Below the pieces are notes generated by a model, which saw nothing but the letters and a program-made list of their open reading frames with translations, ran no database searches and was not told where the DNA came from. From the NCBI GenBank assembly GCA_938049225.1, contig CALICM010000053.1, positions 1 through 33,871 on the forward strand: a stretch of DNA of 33,871 nt, in the 5' to 3' direction. The DNA comes from an uncultured Paracoccaceae bacterium (lineage in GTDB: Bacteria; Pseudomonadota; Alphaproteobacteria; Rhodobacterales; Rhodobacteraceae). The position numbers and the translations under genes were made by a program. This document shows positions 15,865 through 27,866 of this stretch, piece by piece (within the stretch, counting starts at the first letter, position 1; the number at the start of each line of letters is the position of its first letter).

Positions 15865-16476
15865 ATGTCCAGGTTTTCCAGCGCCGTCCGCCGCCCCTTT
15901 ATTTTTGCCCTGGCACTGATCCTAGTCGCCCCCTTCGCAATCGCGCAGGAAGCGACGGACAGCGAAACCAACGCCCCTGCAGCCCCGGCAGAGGCTGAGG
16001 CGGAAACCGAAGCAGCGCCCGAGGCCGACGCACCGGCCGAGGAAGCACCGCAGGTGACCGTCACCGAACATGGTGATTGGGAGGTCCGCTGCGAAACCAC
16101 CAGCGGCAATTGCTTCATGTACCAATTGGCCCGCAATGGCGCAGGCAACCCCGTGGCCGAGATCAGGATCGTCCGCTTGCCCGATCAGGGCGAGGCCGCA
16201 GCTGGCGTCACGGTGATAACGCCACTTGGCTCGCTCCTCTCTGAGGGGCTGGTTTTGCAGGTGGACGACGCCGAGGCACGGCAGTACCCGTTCAACTGGT
16301 GTGTTCGGTCGGGGTGCTTCTCGCAGTTCGGCATGACTGCGGCCGAGGTCACAGCGATGCGTGCTGGTACCGTGGCCCGGCTGCGCATTGTGGCGGTTTC
16401 GGCACCGGATCAACCTGTGATCCTGGAAGTGTCGCTCACGGGTTTCACGGCAGCGCATAACGCGTTGAGCAATTAA
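15865..16476 (+). CDS. Invasion-associated locus B (IalB) family protein
   Basis: The protein is 203 residues from ATG 15865; an in-frame GTG just before it is less likely. It has a signal peptide (about 1-27, ending in FAIAQ), then a roughly 40-residue Ala/Glu-rich acidic linker. The IalB domain follows, beginning at the conserved GDWEVRCE and containing four or more cysteines (CE, NCF, NWCVRSGCF) that probably form disulfides in the periplasm. In Bartonella the family was linked to erythrocyte invasion. In free-living alphaproteobacteria its function is unknown and the name should not be read as virulence. It converges on the ketoacyl synthase with a 24-bp gap. Confidence 0.88.
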   Translation: MSRFSSAVRRPFIFALALILVAPFAIAQEATDSETNAPAAPAEAEAETEAAPEADAPAEEAPQVTVTEHGDWEVRCETTSGNCFMYQLARNGAGNPVAEIRIVRLPDQGEAAAGVTVITPLGSLLSEGLVLQVDDAEARQYPFNWCVRSGCFSQFGMTAAEVTAMRAGTVARLRIVAVSAPDQPVILEVSLTGFTAAHNALSN

Positions 16477-16500
16477 ACCAAAAAGCTATAAGCGCTCGCG

Positions 16501-17709
16501 TCAGATCGACCGCAGCACCATCACCGCGTTTAGCCCCCCAAAGGCGAAGGCATTTGAGAGGGCGACATCCACTTCAGCCTCGCGTGCTTCGTTCGGCACC
16601 ACATCCAGATCGCAGTCTGGATCCGGCTCGTCATAATTAATCGTGGGCGCAATCACCCCATCGCGCAGGGCCATGATACAGGCGAGCAACTCAACCGCGC
16701 CGGTCCCGCCGATCAAATGACCATGCATGGATTTGGTTGAACTGATCATCAAACGATCCGCATGCGCCCCAAAAACCTCGCGCACAGCGGCACATTCTGT
16801 TTTGTCATTCGCGGCTGTGCCCGTGCCGTGAGCGTTTATGTACCCAACCGCGCTGCCATCGACGCAGGCATTACGCAGCGCCCCGGCAATTGCCCGTTTC
16901 GCACCCCGTTTGTTCGGCATCACAATGTCCGAGGCGTCCGAAGTCATGGCATAGCCGATCACTTCTGCCAGGATATTCGCCCCCCGCGCGCGGGCATGCT
17001 CGTACTCCTCGAACACGAACACACCAGCCCCCTCGCCCTGGACCATACCATTGCGATTGGCCGAGAAGGGGCGGCAGCCGTCCTTGGACAACACGCGCAG
17101 CCCCTCCCACGCTTTGATACCGCCAAAACACAGCATGCTTTCCGACCCGCCGGTCAGCATAACCTTGCTCGCCCCGCCGCGGATCAGACTATAGGCCTGC
17201 CCCATCGCGTGATTGGACGACGCACAGGCCGTCGCAACCGTGAACGACGGGCCTTGAAGGTTGTGGCGCATCGACACGTGGCTGGCGGCCGCGTTGTTCA
17301 TCAGCCGGGGCACCACGAAGGGATGCACACGGTTCTTACCGTCCTCGTACACCGAACGATAGTTCTCGTCCTGGGTCTGCAAGCCGCCGCCCGCAGTGCC
17401 CAGCACGACCCCAGCCTCGGCCGCTAACTCCTCGGTCAGAACCAGGCCCGATTGTGCCATCGCCTCGTCCGCAGCGATCAGCGCAAATTGGGTGAACTTG
17501 TCGTAAAGCGTGATCTCCTGCCGCGAGAACCGTAGGGCGGGATCATAGGGCTTGATCTGCCCGCCAATACGGATCGACAACCGCTCGGTATCTTGAAACT
17601 CGAGGGTGGTCAGGCCATTGCGCCCCTCGCGCATGCCCTCCAACGTCTCGTCCGCGGTCAAACCAAGCGCCGAAATGGCGCCTTGCCCAGTGATGACAAC
17701 CCGCCGCAT
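16501..17709 (-). CDS. Beta-ketoacyl-ACP synthase, FabF-like (specialised)
   Basis: From ATG 17709 (MRRVVITG) the protein has 402 residues; the upstream frame to 17739 overlaps the ACP gene and is not used. The catalytic triad of a condensing enzyme is present: C162 (TACASSNHAMG), H294 (NAHGTGTAANDKTE) and H331 (STKSMHGHLIGGTG), with K326. It elongates an acyl chain carried on ACP by malonyl condensation. It lies 7 bp downstream of a dedicated ACP gene and in the same operon as lpxD. A role in making a special acyl chain for lipid A, rather than bulk fatty acid synthesis, is therefore a reasonable inference. Confidence 0.9.
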   Translation of the reverse strand: MRRVVITGQGAISALGLTADETLEGMREGRNGLTTLEFQDTERLSIRIGGQIKPYDPALRFSRQEITLYDKFTQFALIAADEAMAQSGLVLTEELAAEAGVVLGTAGGGLQTQDENYRSVYEDGKNRVHPFVVPRLMNNAAASHVSMRHNLQGPSFTVATACASSNHAMGQAYSLIRGGASKVMLTGGSESMLCFGGIKAWEGLRVLSKDGCRPFSANRNGMVQGEGAGVFVFEEYEHARARGANILAEVIGYAMTSDASDIVMPNKRGAKRAIAGALRNACVDGSAVGYINAHGTGTAANDKTECAAVREVFGAHADRLMISSTKSMHGHLIGGTGAVELLACIMALRDGVIAPTINYDEPDPDCDLDVVPNEAREAEVDVALSNAFAFGGLNAVMVLRSI

Positions 17710-17716
17710 CGAGGCG

Positions 17717-17983
17717 TCAATCGCCCGCTGTCGCGACAAGCTTTTCCACTGCCGAGATTATCGACCCAACGTCCGAGATATCGAAATCCGACTCCATAGG
17801 CGCATTAGCGTTAAAGGGGACCGAAACGTCAAACGTCTCCTCGATCGCGAACACAGCCTCCACCAGGCCCAAACTATCGATCCCCAAATCCTCAAGCGTT
17901 GCGTCCCGCTTCACATCTTCTGGTTCGATCAACGCCTGCTCAGCGATGATGGCGATGACCTGCTCTGCGACAGATTTTGTCAT
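17717..17983 (-). CDS. Acyl carrier protein (specialised, lipid-A-linked context)
   Basis: This 88-residue acidic four-helix protein has the phosphopantetheine site GIDSLGLVE, with S37 as the attachment serine. It differs from the normal AcpP in its longer loop before helix III (PFNANAPMESDFDI) and in its position between lpxD and a ketoacyl synthase, not with fabD/fabG/fabF. In rhizobia the comparable specialised carrier AcpXL delivers very-long-chain acids to lipid A. Similarity to AcpXL is suggestive but not proven by reading alone. A ribosome site AGGTGAGG precedes the ATG. Confidence 0.9.
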   Translation of the reverse strand: MTKSVAEQVIAIIAEQALIEPEDVKRDATLEDLGIDSLGLVEAVFAIEETFDVSVPFNANAPMESDFDISDVGSIISAVEKLVATAGD

Positions 17984-18014
17984 GCTGACCTCACCTCAAC
18001 TTTCCTTGCGTGAC

Positions 18015-19106
18015 TTACGCGTTTGGATCGATCAAGGAAACCCGTTTTTCCAAGGCCTCCAACCGGGTCATCGCCCGCGGCAAACGGCGGGTGGCCTTGT
18101 ACATATTCATATGCTGATCAGCCTTGATCGCTGGATAGCCCATCATCACCTGGCCGTCGCGGATATTGCCAGACACGCCCGATCCAGCGGCGATGATCAC
18201 ATCGGACCCGATAACCACATGGTCCGCCACACCCACCTGACCGGCCATAACAACCCGGTCCCCAACGCGTGTGCTGCCCGCGATCCCAACTTGACCGCAT
18301 AACAAGCAATGCGATCCAATCTGAACATTGTGCCCAATGTCGACCAGATCGTCGATTTTCGTGCCCGAGCCAATCGTCGTATCCGCCACGGTGCCCCGGT
18401 CAATCGCGGCATTGGCGCCCACCTCGACATCATCACCGATCCGCACAGCGCCCAGCGAGTTGATCCGCGCAAAACCCGGCGTGCGGCTGGCCTCGCTGAT
18501 CTGGCCGGTGCGTTTTGCCTCGTCCACGGCACTGGGCCCCGGGCTGACATAGGAAAACCCATCACCGCCGATCGCCGCACCAGGCTGCGCGATAAAGCGA
18601 TCCCCAATGACGACCCGCGCGCCAATATGGACATGGGGCATAAGCTCCACATCGTCGCCGATCACCACATCCGGTCCAATAGAGACGTGGTTTTGAAGCC
18701 GCGCCCGCGCGCCGATCCGCGTGCCTGCCGCAATATAGGTGAAAGGGCCAACCGCCGCGCCGTCGCCCAGGATAACCCCTTCTTCGATGCAAGCCATGGG
18801 GTGAATGCCGGGGAGCAAATGGCTGGGCGGGGCGAAAACACGACCCAAACCGGCCATCACATAGCGCGAGCGCGGGGCGAAAATCGCCGCTTTCAGACCC
18901 ATCGCCTGCCAGTCCGCCCCCTGCCACACGACCGCAGCCAGGGCCGCCCCCTCGCTCAGATCTTCGGCGAACTTGTTTTCAATGGCCAGCGCAAGCTGGG
19001 CGGCGGTCGCTGTCGCGGGCTCGGCCAGGCCCTGGATCTGTAGGGATACATCGCCCGCAGCCTCGGCCCCTAGGGCCTGCGCGATGGCGCCAACTGTCAA
19101 TGTCAT
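18015..19106 (-). CDS. lpxD: UDP-3-O-acylglucosamine N-acyltransferase
   Basis: LpxD adds the second hydroxyacyl chain, from acyl-ACP, to UDP-3-O-acylglucosamine in lipid A synthesis. The 363-residue protein has an N-terminal uridine-binding domain (about 1-100). A left-handed parallel beta-helix follows, built of hexapeptide repeats (about 100-310, many I/V-G-x-x-x units). The catalytic base is H259 in DIGHNVQIG. The C-terminal helices (to LEKRVSLI) complete the trimer. The usual lpxA/fabZ/lpxB neighbours are absent. It is followed by its own ACP and ketoacyl synthase genes, 31 bp and 305 bp downstream. Confidence 0.95.
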   Translation of the reverse strand: MTLTVGAIAQALGAEAAGDVSLQIQGLAEPATATAAQLALAIENKFAEDLSEGAALAAVVWQGADWQAMGLKAAIFAPRSRYVMAGLGRVFAPPSHLLPGIHPMACIEEGVILGDGAAVGPFTYIAAGTRIGARARLQNHVSIGPDVVIGDDVELMPHVHIGARVVIGDRFIAQPGAAIGGDGFSYVSPGPSAVDEAKRTGQISEASRTPGFARINSLGAVRIGDDVEVGANAAIDRGTVADTTIGSGTKIDDLVDIGHNVQIGSHCLLCGQVGIAGSTRVGDRVVMAGQVGVADHVVIGSDVIIAAGSGVSGNIRDGQVMMGYPAIKADQHMNMYKATRRLPRAMTRLEALEKRVSLIDPNA

Positions 19107-19193
19107 GGCCCTGAACGCTCCTGCGCGACACGTCTTAAAACCGGCGCCACAGTGCAGTGCGAACGCCTGTCCCGCGATCTATAGGGCTTTTGC

Positions 19194-20819
19194 TCAGCCT
19201 TCAACTGCACCCAATGTCACGCCAAGCTGCGACAGTGCCTCGAACACGCGCCCGTCACGGCCGTAAATGTCATCCCGATACTGCGGCACGCCAAACCGGT
19301 CGACCCAAGCGGATTGATAGGTCAGATAGACGGGCACCGGCTGCTCAAGGTTCACCTGCCGCTCGCGACCGCCGCCCAGATACCGCTCAAAGACGCCTTT
19401 AGGGTCTTCGGTTTGCGGTGCCAATAAAACCTCGGCCAATTCAAAGGGTTTTTGGACGCGCACACAGCCGTGGCTGTAAGCACGCGCATCGCGCGAGAAC
19501 AGATTTTTCGCCGGCGTATCATGCAGATAGATGTTGAACTGATTTGGGAACATGAACTTCACACGGCCCAAGGCATTGGCCCCGCCGGGACTTTGTTTAA
19601 CCAGAAACGGAAAGTTGGATTGGGTAAACTGAGTGAAATCGATCAACTGCGGGTTAACCCTTGTCCCGCCGCGTGTCATGATCTGCATGCTGCCCCCCAA
19701 CGCGCCGGGGTTGGCCTTGAGCTTGGGCAACATCTCCTCGGTGGCGATCGAACGGGGCACATGCCAGGTCGGGTTCACGACCATATGGGTCATCTCGTCG
19801 TTGAACTCTTGCGTGCGGTGCTTGTTCTTACCGATCACCACACGCGAAACAAATGTCGTTTCGCCATGATCGATGACCTGCACGCTGAAGTCCGCCTGGT
19901 TGACATAGATATGCCGGCTGCCGCGCTCATAATTCAGCCAGCGCTGCCGTTCCAGATTGACAAGCACCTGCTTCAGGCGGTCCCCAGGGTTGGCATTTAT
20001 CGCCGCGAGGGTCTTGGGCCCGACCACACCATCATCGTTTAGACCATGGCGCAGTTGGAACGACGTCACAAAGTCGACCAAAGTTTCGTCGTACTCCGGC
20101 CCAGCCCCCATATCGGTTTCGAACACAGCCTCAAGACGCGCGCGCAATGCAATCACACGCGGGCTTGCATCACCAGGACGCAAAGTCCCCCCGTCCGGGA
20201 TCCGCTCCCCCCAGCCGCCCGAGGCGATCAACCGCTCCAGCCGTATTTTTTCCTCAAGCAAATCAGTATAGTGGCGATGTGATGGGGCCAGGGCCTGTAG
20301 GTAGTTTATCGGGTCCGGCGTCTCGGCCATCCCCTCAAGCAGCGCTGCGGGATCTGGGCGTTTGGGCGAAACCACAATATCCGAATCGACCCGCCGCGGT
20401 TCCAGCACCCCGGAATTCACATCCCGCGCATATGTCAGAAATGCCTGGGTCATCGCAACTTCACGCTGATGATTTAAGCCACCCGTGGTCGGTTCCGCCC
20501 GAAGGGGGGCAAGATCATAGCGTTCAACAGGCAAACCATGTCTTTCAGCGGATGAGAGCGCGGCCGTCAAAGATGCGGCCTTCATCCGCGTCCAAATGGG
20601 GGCGTAGTCACGCGCCGCATAGACCACCTCGACCGCCGCGAGATCTGGACCACCAGACAAAAGAGCATCCCGCAAAGCCGCTGCTTCAGGGGACAAGATC
20701 ACAGCTGCCCCCGCGACCGCCGGCGCTTCGATCGAGGTTGCGATCGGCGTTTGGGCCCACAACGGTGCAGTTGTCGTGGTCAGTAAAAGCGCCGCTGCCG
20801 TTAGTCCAAAGGATCTCAT
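19194..20819 (-). CDS. Murein L,D-transpeptidase (YcbB/LdtD-like)
   Basis: The ATG at 20819 (MRSFGLTAAALLL) has AGGGG 7 bases upstream and begins the signal peptide; another in-frame ATG at 20837 is possible. The protein is 541 residues long from the preferred start. It has an N-terminal helical region, a PG_binding_1 domain (FQLRHGLNDDGVVGPKTLAAIN), then a YkuD catalytic domain. The YkuD domain has SHGCVRVQKP, with nucleophile C452. It forms 3-3 crosslinks in peptidoglycan in the periplasm and is resistant to most penicillins. It is divergent from the M15-type peptidase at 21210, another envelope enzyme, and the two may share the control region between them. Confidence 0.92.
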   Translation of the reverse strand: MRSFGLTAAALLLTTTTAPLWAQTPIATSIEAPAVAGAAVILSPEAAALRDALLSGGPDLAAVEVVYAARDYAPIWTRMKAASLTAALSSAERHGLPVERYDLAPLRAEPTTGGLNHQREVAMTQAFLTYARDVNSGVLEPRRVDSDIVVSPKRPDPAALLEGMAETPDPINYLQALAPSHRHYTDLLEEKIRLERLIASGGWGERIPDGGTLRPGDASPRVIALRARLEAVFETDMGAGPEYDETLVDFVTSFQLRHGLNDDGVVGPKTLAAINANPGDRLKQVLVNLERQRWLNYERGSRHIYVNQADFSVQVIDHGETTFVSRVVIGKNKHRTQEFNDEMTHMVVNPTWHVPRSIATEEMLPKLKANPGALGGSMQIMTRGGTRVNPQLIDFTQFTQSNFPFLVKQSPGGANALGRVKFMFPNQFNIYLHDTPAKNLFSRDARAYSHGCVRVQKPFELAEVLLAPQTEDPKGVFERYLGGGRERQVNLEQPVPVYLTYQSAWVDRFGVPQYRDDIYGRDGRVFEALSQLGVTLGAVEG

Positions 20820-20837
20820 GCTTCTGCCCCTGCTCAT

Positions 20838-21209
20838 AATCGGTATTACCTACTCATTAGGATCGCCACTCTAAACAAGCGGTAAAATCCGCAGAAGGAG
20901 AATGGGGTGCCCTGGAACTTTTTCCACCGAACCGTGTGAGAATTGCCGCAAAACTGCGCGGCGTAGTTAAAATGTCACATTCGGATACAAATATTTAACC
21001 CGATTCGGCGGAAATCCGCGCACGCCGAATCCCCAAAGCAAGTAACTCCTTGGAAAAAACTGTGACAAGTGCCATGGTCTGGTCACGTTTTCATGAGCAG
21101 GCTGAGGCAAGGCACCGGCTCTGTTAACCAGGTGGCTAAGTATCGAGTATATAGCCAAAAAATAGTGCGAATGCACTTAACCACTAAAAAAAGTGACGAA
21201 CACAGGCAG
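20838..21209. other. Divergent intergenic region with a 9-bp inverted repeat
   Basis: This roughly 370-bp AT-richer stretch separates the divergent L,D-transpeptidase and M15 peptidase genes. It holds an inverted repeat, GATTCGGCG (21002-21010) and CGCCGAATC (21023-21031), with a 12-base spacer and no T-run on either side. That suggests an operator or leader stem rather than a terminator. Small frames here show no coding features. Promoters could not be placed with confidence. Confidence 0.5.
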
Positions 21210-21779
21210 ATGTTCCAAAACACAAAAACACCTTCTCGCCGCGATGTGATCGCGGGAATGTTTACAAGTTTGGCGGTTGTGGCCGCCCCAAATTACGCAA
21301 ATGCTGCGGGTTTTCTGCGCGGCGCTGGCGATATTCGGCGCATTAAGTTGACGTCGCAACGCACAGGCGAGGCAGTCGACACGATCTATTGGATCGAAGG
21401 GGAGTATATCCCCGAGGCTCTGGCCGAAATCAGTTGGTTCATGCGTGACTGGCGCCAGAATGAACTGATCCAATATGATCGCCGTAACATCGATATCCTT
21501 GCCGCGACACTCAGGCTGATGGACACCGAAGAGGCGTATAACGTGGTCTCGGGCTATCGCAGCCCTGCGACCAATCGGAAACTGTCCCGGTCGAACCGTG
21601 GCGTGGCGCAAAATTCGTACCATATGCGGGGCATGGCTGCGGATCTGAAGCTGACAAGCCGCTCGATCAGCCAAATGGCTAAAGCGGCGGTGGCTTGCCA
21701 TGCGGGCGGTGTGGGCAAATACAACCGCTCGAACTTCGTGCATATGGATTGCGGTCCCGTGCGCACTTGGCGCGGCTGA
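21210..21779 (+). CDS. Tat-exported M15-type (DUF882/YcbK) peptidoglycan peptidase
   Basis: The frame is open from 21069, but the ATG at 21210 gives a proper export signal: twin arginines R10-R11 in PSRRDVIAGMFTS, then a hydrophobic stretch ending in NAAGF (189 residues). The peptidase domain has the zinc-site pattern of the M15 D,D/D,L-peptidase fold: H138 (SYHMRGMAADL), D145 and H178 (NFVHMDCG). SGYRSPATN (114-122) is also typical. It probably trims peptidoglycan crosslinks or stem peptides in the periplasm. An intrinsic terminator follows at 21803. The ribosome site is weak, so the exact start is uncertain. Confidence 0.85.
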   Translation: MFQNTKTPSRRDVIAGMFTSLAVVAAPNYANAAGFLRGAGDIRRIKLTSQRTGEAVDTIYWIEGEYIPEALAEISWFMRDWRQNELIQYDRRNIDILAATLRLMDTEEAYNVVSGYRSPATNRKLSRSNRGVAQNSYHMRGMAADLKLTSRSISQMAKAAVACHAGGVGKYNRSNFVHMDCGPVRTWRG

Positions 21780-21802
21780 TCCGAAGCGCAACAACGAAGC
21801 CG

Positions 21803-21828
21803 AAGCCGCGCGATGTCGCGGCTTTTTT
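21803..21828 (+). terminator. Intrinsic terminator after the M15-type peptidase
   Basis: AAGCCGCG (21803-21810), a 6-base loop, CGCGGCTT (21817-21824), with the T-run extending to 21828. Confidence 0.88.
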
Positions 21829-21864
21829 GTTTTTCAAACATATCTATTCTAGCTACGGTCCGGC

Positions 21865-22290
21865 ATGGATGCGCGGATTGAGCTGATTGGCCCCGAAAAT
21901 ATCGATCTGCTGGACGATATTGCCACCGAGGTCTTTGACGCGCCGCTGACCGATAGCTGGCTGGTCGACCACATCGCCGATCCCTCGAACATCCTTCTGG
22001 TCGCTTTAAAGGTCGACATCGTCGTGGGCCAGCTTAAGGCAGTTTTGCACCGCCATCCCGAAAAACCCCCAGGGCTGTTTATCGAGGAATTGGGCGTTGG
22101 CAGTCATCACCGCCGCCAAGGAATCGCGACCGCTTTGATGCAGGCGGCGACAGCTTTGGCCAAGCAGCATGGATGTGCGGAATTATGGCTGGCCACCGAG
22201 CCTGAGAACGACCCGGCCAATGCCCTCTACAAAGTCATGGGCCTGGAGGGCCAACATGTGGTGATGTACAGCCAGAAGATCGATCCCTAA
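21865..22290 (+). CDS. GNAT acetyltransferase resembling the AAC(3)-I group
   Basis: The 141-residue single-domain GNAT has the acetyl-CoA loop [11 protein letters not shown]. Around it, FIEELGV...[10 protein letters not shown] and [12 protein letters not shown] align by eye with the aminoglycoside 3-N-acetyltransferase I family ([28 protein letters not shown]). That family acetylates gentamicin-type drugs, but chromosomal relatives often have other or unknown substrates. I would not call resistance from this sequence. There is no integron attC site or mobile context nearby. Its TAA overlaps the stop of convergent proA. Confidence 0.78.
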   Translation: MDARIELIGPENIDLLDDIATEVFDAPLTDSWLVDHIADPSNILLVALKVDIVVGQLKAVLHRHPEKPPGLFIEELGVGSHHRRQGIATALMQAATALAKQHGCAELWLATEPENDPANALYKVMGLEGQHVVMYSQKIDP

Positions 22291-23558
22291 GGGCGCAGTG
22301 TCCCGTCACCCTCGACCAAATACTTGAAACTGGTCAATTGTTCGGCGCCAACCGGGCCGCGCGCATGGATCTTGCCGGTGGCAATCCCGATCTCGGCCCC
22401 CATCCCGAACTCGCCCCCATCGGCAAACTGGGTCGAAGCGTTGCGGATCAGAATGGCGCTGTCCAACTCGCTGAAGAACCGCGCTGCCACCGCGTCATCC
22501 TGTGTCAGCACGCAATCTGTGTGCTGCGAGCCGTAACGCTGGATATGGGCAATGGCCTCGCCCACACCGTCGACCAATTTGGCCGCGACGATCATATCCA
22601 GATACTCCCGCCCCCAGTCGGTCTCGGCTGCGGGTGCAATCCCGGAAACACCCTCAAGACCCGGCCCGCCGCGCACCTCGACCCCTGCAGCCAGCAGCGG
22701 GGCCAGGATGTCGGCACCATGTTGGTTAAAATAGGCGCGATCAATCAGCAGGCATTCCGCCGCCCCACAGATGCCCGTGCGCCGGGTCTTCGCGTTCAGA
22801 ATGACCTGGGCGGCCTTAGCGGGATCCGCCGCCCCATCAACATAGATGTGCACGATCCCCTCAAGATGCGCGAACACCGGCACCCGCGCCTCGGCCTGAA
22901 CGCGGCCGACCAAGCCTTTGCCACCCCGTGGCACAACAACGTCGATATAGTCGGTCATCGTCAGCATCGCACCGACCGCCGCCCGGTCGCGTGTCGGCAC
23001 CAGTTGGATCGCGGTCGCAGGCAGGTTGGCCGACGTCAATCCCTCGACCAAGCAGCCATGAATGGCCGTCGAGGAATGAAAGCTTTCAGAGCCGCCTCGC
23101 AGGATCGCCGCATTCCCAGCCTTCAGACACAGCCCCCCCGCGTCCGCCGTCACATTCGGGCGACTTTCATAAATCACCCCGATGACCCCCAGCGGTGTGG
23201 CAACCTTGCGAATATGCAGCCCCGAGGGTTGATCCCACTCGGCCAGAACGCGTCCCACCGGATCGGGCTGTTCGGCCACCGTGCGCAGACCATCAACGAT
23301 GCCGCGCACCCGCCCCTCGTCCAGCATCAGCCGGTCGAGCATCGCGCCGGTCAGCCCCTTTTCGGTGGCATAGGCCATATCTTTGGTATTCGCTTCCAGG
23401 ATCGCGACCCGCCGCGCCCAAACGGCATCGGCCGCGCCAATCAAGGCCGCATGTTTGCGCTCGGCTGTAGCCGTCGCCAAAGTGGTAGCGGCCAGCTTTG
23501 CGTCACGCCCCACCTGGGTCATCATCGCTTGAATATCCATTTCCGCGCCGTCCATCAT
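22287..23558 (-). CDS. proA: Gamma-glutamyl phosphate reductase
   Basis: ProA reduces gamma-glutamyl phosphate to glutamate semialdehyde with NADPH, the second step of proline synthesis. The long open frame reaches 23678, inside proB, but the tandem ATGs at 23558/23555 follow a GAGGGGG site and fit the family N-terminus (423 residues). The aldehyde-dehydrogenase-like fold is shown by [11 protein letters not shown], the nucleotide region VPRGGKGLV, and the catalytic cysteine in [12 protein letters not shown]. The final block [13 protein letters not shown] is typical. It starts 7 bp after proB ends. Confidence 0.96.
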   Translation of the reverse strand: MMDGAEMDIQAMMTQVGRDAKLAATTLATATAERKHAALIGAADAVWARRVAILEANTKDMAYATEKGLTGAMLDRLMLDEGRVRGIVDGLRTVAEQPDPVGRVLAEWDQPSGLHIRKVATPLGVIGVIYESRPNVTADAGGLCLKAGNAAILRGGSESFHSSTAIHGCLVEGLTSANLPATAIQLVPTRDRAAVGAMLTMTDYIDVVVPRGGKGLVGRVQAEARVPVFAHLEGIVHIYVDGAADPAKAAQVILNAKTRRTGICGAAECLLIDRAYFNQHGADILAPLLAAGVEVRGGPGLEGVSGIAPAAETDWGREYLDMIVAAKLVDGVGEAIAHIQRYGSQHTDCVLTQDDAVAARFFSELDSAILIRNASTQFADGGEFGMGAEIGIATGKIHARGPVGAEQLTSFKYLVEGDGTLRP

Positions 23559-23565
23559 CGCCCCC

Positions 23566-26736
<3,171 letters not shown>

Positions 26737-26737
<1 letters not shown>

Positions 26738-27264
26738 CACCCCGCTTCCAGCACGTATTTCCAGACCGGAACCGTCACGGCCCGCGCGCTGCTATAGCTT
26801 TCACCCTCGCCCACAAAAGCGAACCCAACCTTGGTCAACACGCGGGCCGAGGCGGGGTTGTCTTGAAAAACCTCTGCCTTGAGCACCGCATAGCCGGTCG
26901 AGAAGGCATGTTGGACCACCGCCTCGACCGCCTCGGTCGCGAAACCGGTGTCCCAAAACGGGGCACCAACCCAATAGCCCAACTCGCCATCCGGTGTGAG
27001 GCCGATCAACCCCACCAGATGCTCGTCTGACGAGGCCGCATGATCTATCGCCCAGACCGTCTCGCCCGCCGTGCCGTTCAGCACGGTCGCAATGAACCGT
27101 TCCACCGCACCCGGTGGGTTCGGGTGCGGGATCCGCCGCGACATCCGCGCCACGCGGGGGTCATCGGCATAAAGCGAGATCAACCCAGCGTCGCTGGCTT
27201 TCAAAGGACGCAGGGTCAAACGGGCTGTTTTAAGCGTTGCTTGCGCTACCGTTTCATACTTCAT
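26737..27264 (-). CDS. RimJ-like GNAT acetyltransferase
   Basis: From ATG 27264 (MKYETVAQ) the protein is 175 residues; the frame stays open further upstream inside the lysE-type gene but without a family match. A single GNAT domain begins at LKTARLTLRPLKASDA. It has GELGYWVGAPFWDTGFATEA as the acetyl-CoA strand/loop and DNPASARVLTKVGF near the end. The loop reads WDTGFATEA where the classic pattern is Q/RxxGxG/A, so cofactor contacts may be altered. It is 2 bp downstream of the lysE-type gene. The substrate is unknown. Confidence 0.87.
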
Positions 27265-27266
27265 CT

Positions 27267-27866
27267 TCAGGCCCCTTTCACCAAAACCAACAGGACCGAG
27301 GCAACGGTCAGCACCGCCAGCCCGATCATCAACACCCGCTCGGCCCGCTGCCCCGCGACCAATGTGGCCAAACGCGCACCGCCCCAGCACCACAGCGGAT
27401 GCAGCACCAATTGCACCGCCAGCAAACACGCCGCGATCACAGCCGTCGCGATCAAGGGGTTCGTCCCTTCGGCCACGAACCCCGTGAAACCTGTCGAGAT
27501 CATCGCCCAGGCTTTGGGGTTCAGCGGGTGCACGATCAGCCCGGCGGCGAAGCGTGGCGGCGCCTCTTGCACCGCACCTGGGGTGATCCGGGACCCCGCA
27601 ATTCGCCAAGCCAGATAGAGGATATATGTGGCCGAGGCGTATTTCAGCGCCGTGAACAGCCACGGCACCTGGGCAATCACCGTCATCAGACCCAAGCCAA
27701 TGGGCCAGATGATCAGCTGTTTGCCCAGCGCAACGCCCGCCACAAAGGGCAAGGCTGGGCGCAGACCGAACCGCGCCCCCGCCGCCAGTAGAACCATATT
27801 GGCGGGACCTGGTGTTGCGACCATAGCGGCCGCGAACACCAGAAAGTTCAAACCATCAACCGCCAT
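27267..27866 (-). CDS. LysE-family exporter
   Basis: From ATG 27866 the protein is 199 residues with about six membrane helices. It begins with the family signature TPGPANMVLLAAGARFG in the first helix loop and has LNPKAWAM in the middle. LysE/RhtB-type proteins export amino acids or related small molecules across the inner membrane. The substrate cannot be predicted. Its start overlaps the rtcB stop by 11 bp, and the next gene begins 2 bp after its stop, so it is an internal operon gene. Confidence 0.88.
   Translation of the reverse strand: MAVDGLNFLVFAAAMVATPGPANMVLLAAGARFGLRPALPFVAGVALGKQLIIWPIGLGLMTVIAQVPWLFTALKYASATYILYLAWRIAGSRITPGAVQEAPPRFAAGLIVHPLNPKAWAMISTGFTGFVAEGTNPLIATAVIAACLLAVQLVLHPLWCWGGARLATLVAGQRAERVLMIGLAVLTVASVLLVLVKGA

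Noticed and set aside
15723-16148. 141-codon minus-strand frame in the ialB region
   Set aside because: It lies opposite the ialB signal peptide and acidic linker. The Ser/Ala-rich stretch is just the complement of the Ala/Glu codons.
21865-22290. Call of an aminoglycoside resistance gene
   Set aside because: Resemblance to AAC(3)-I is limited to the acetyl-CoA binding part and one flank. There is no cassette or mobile context, so only a GNAT call is supported.
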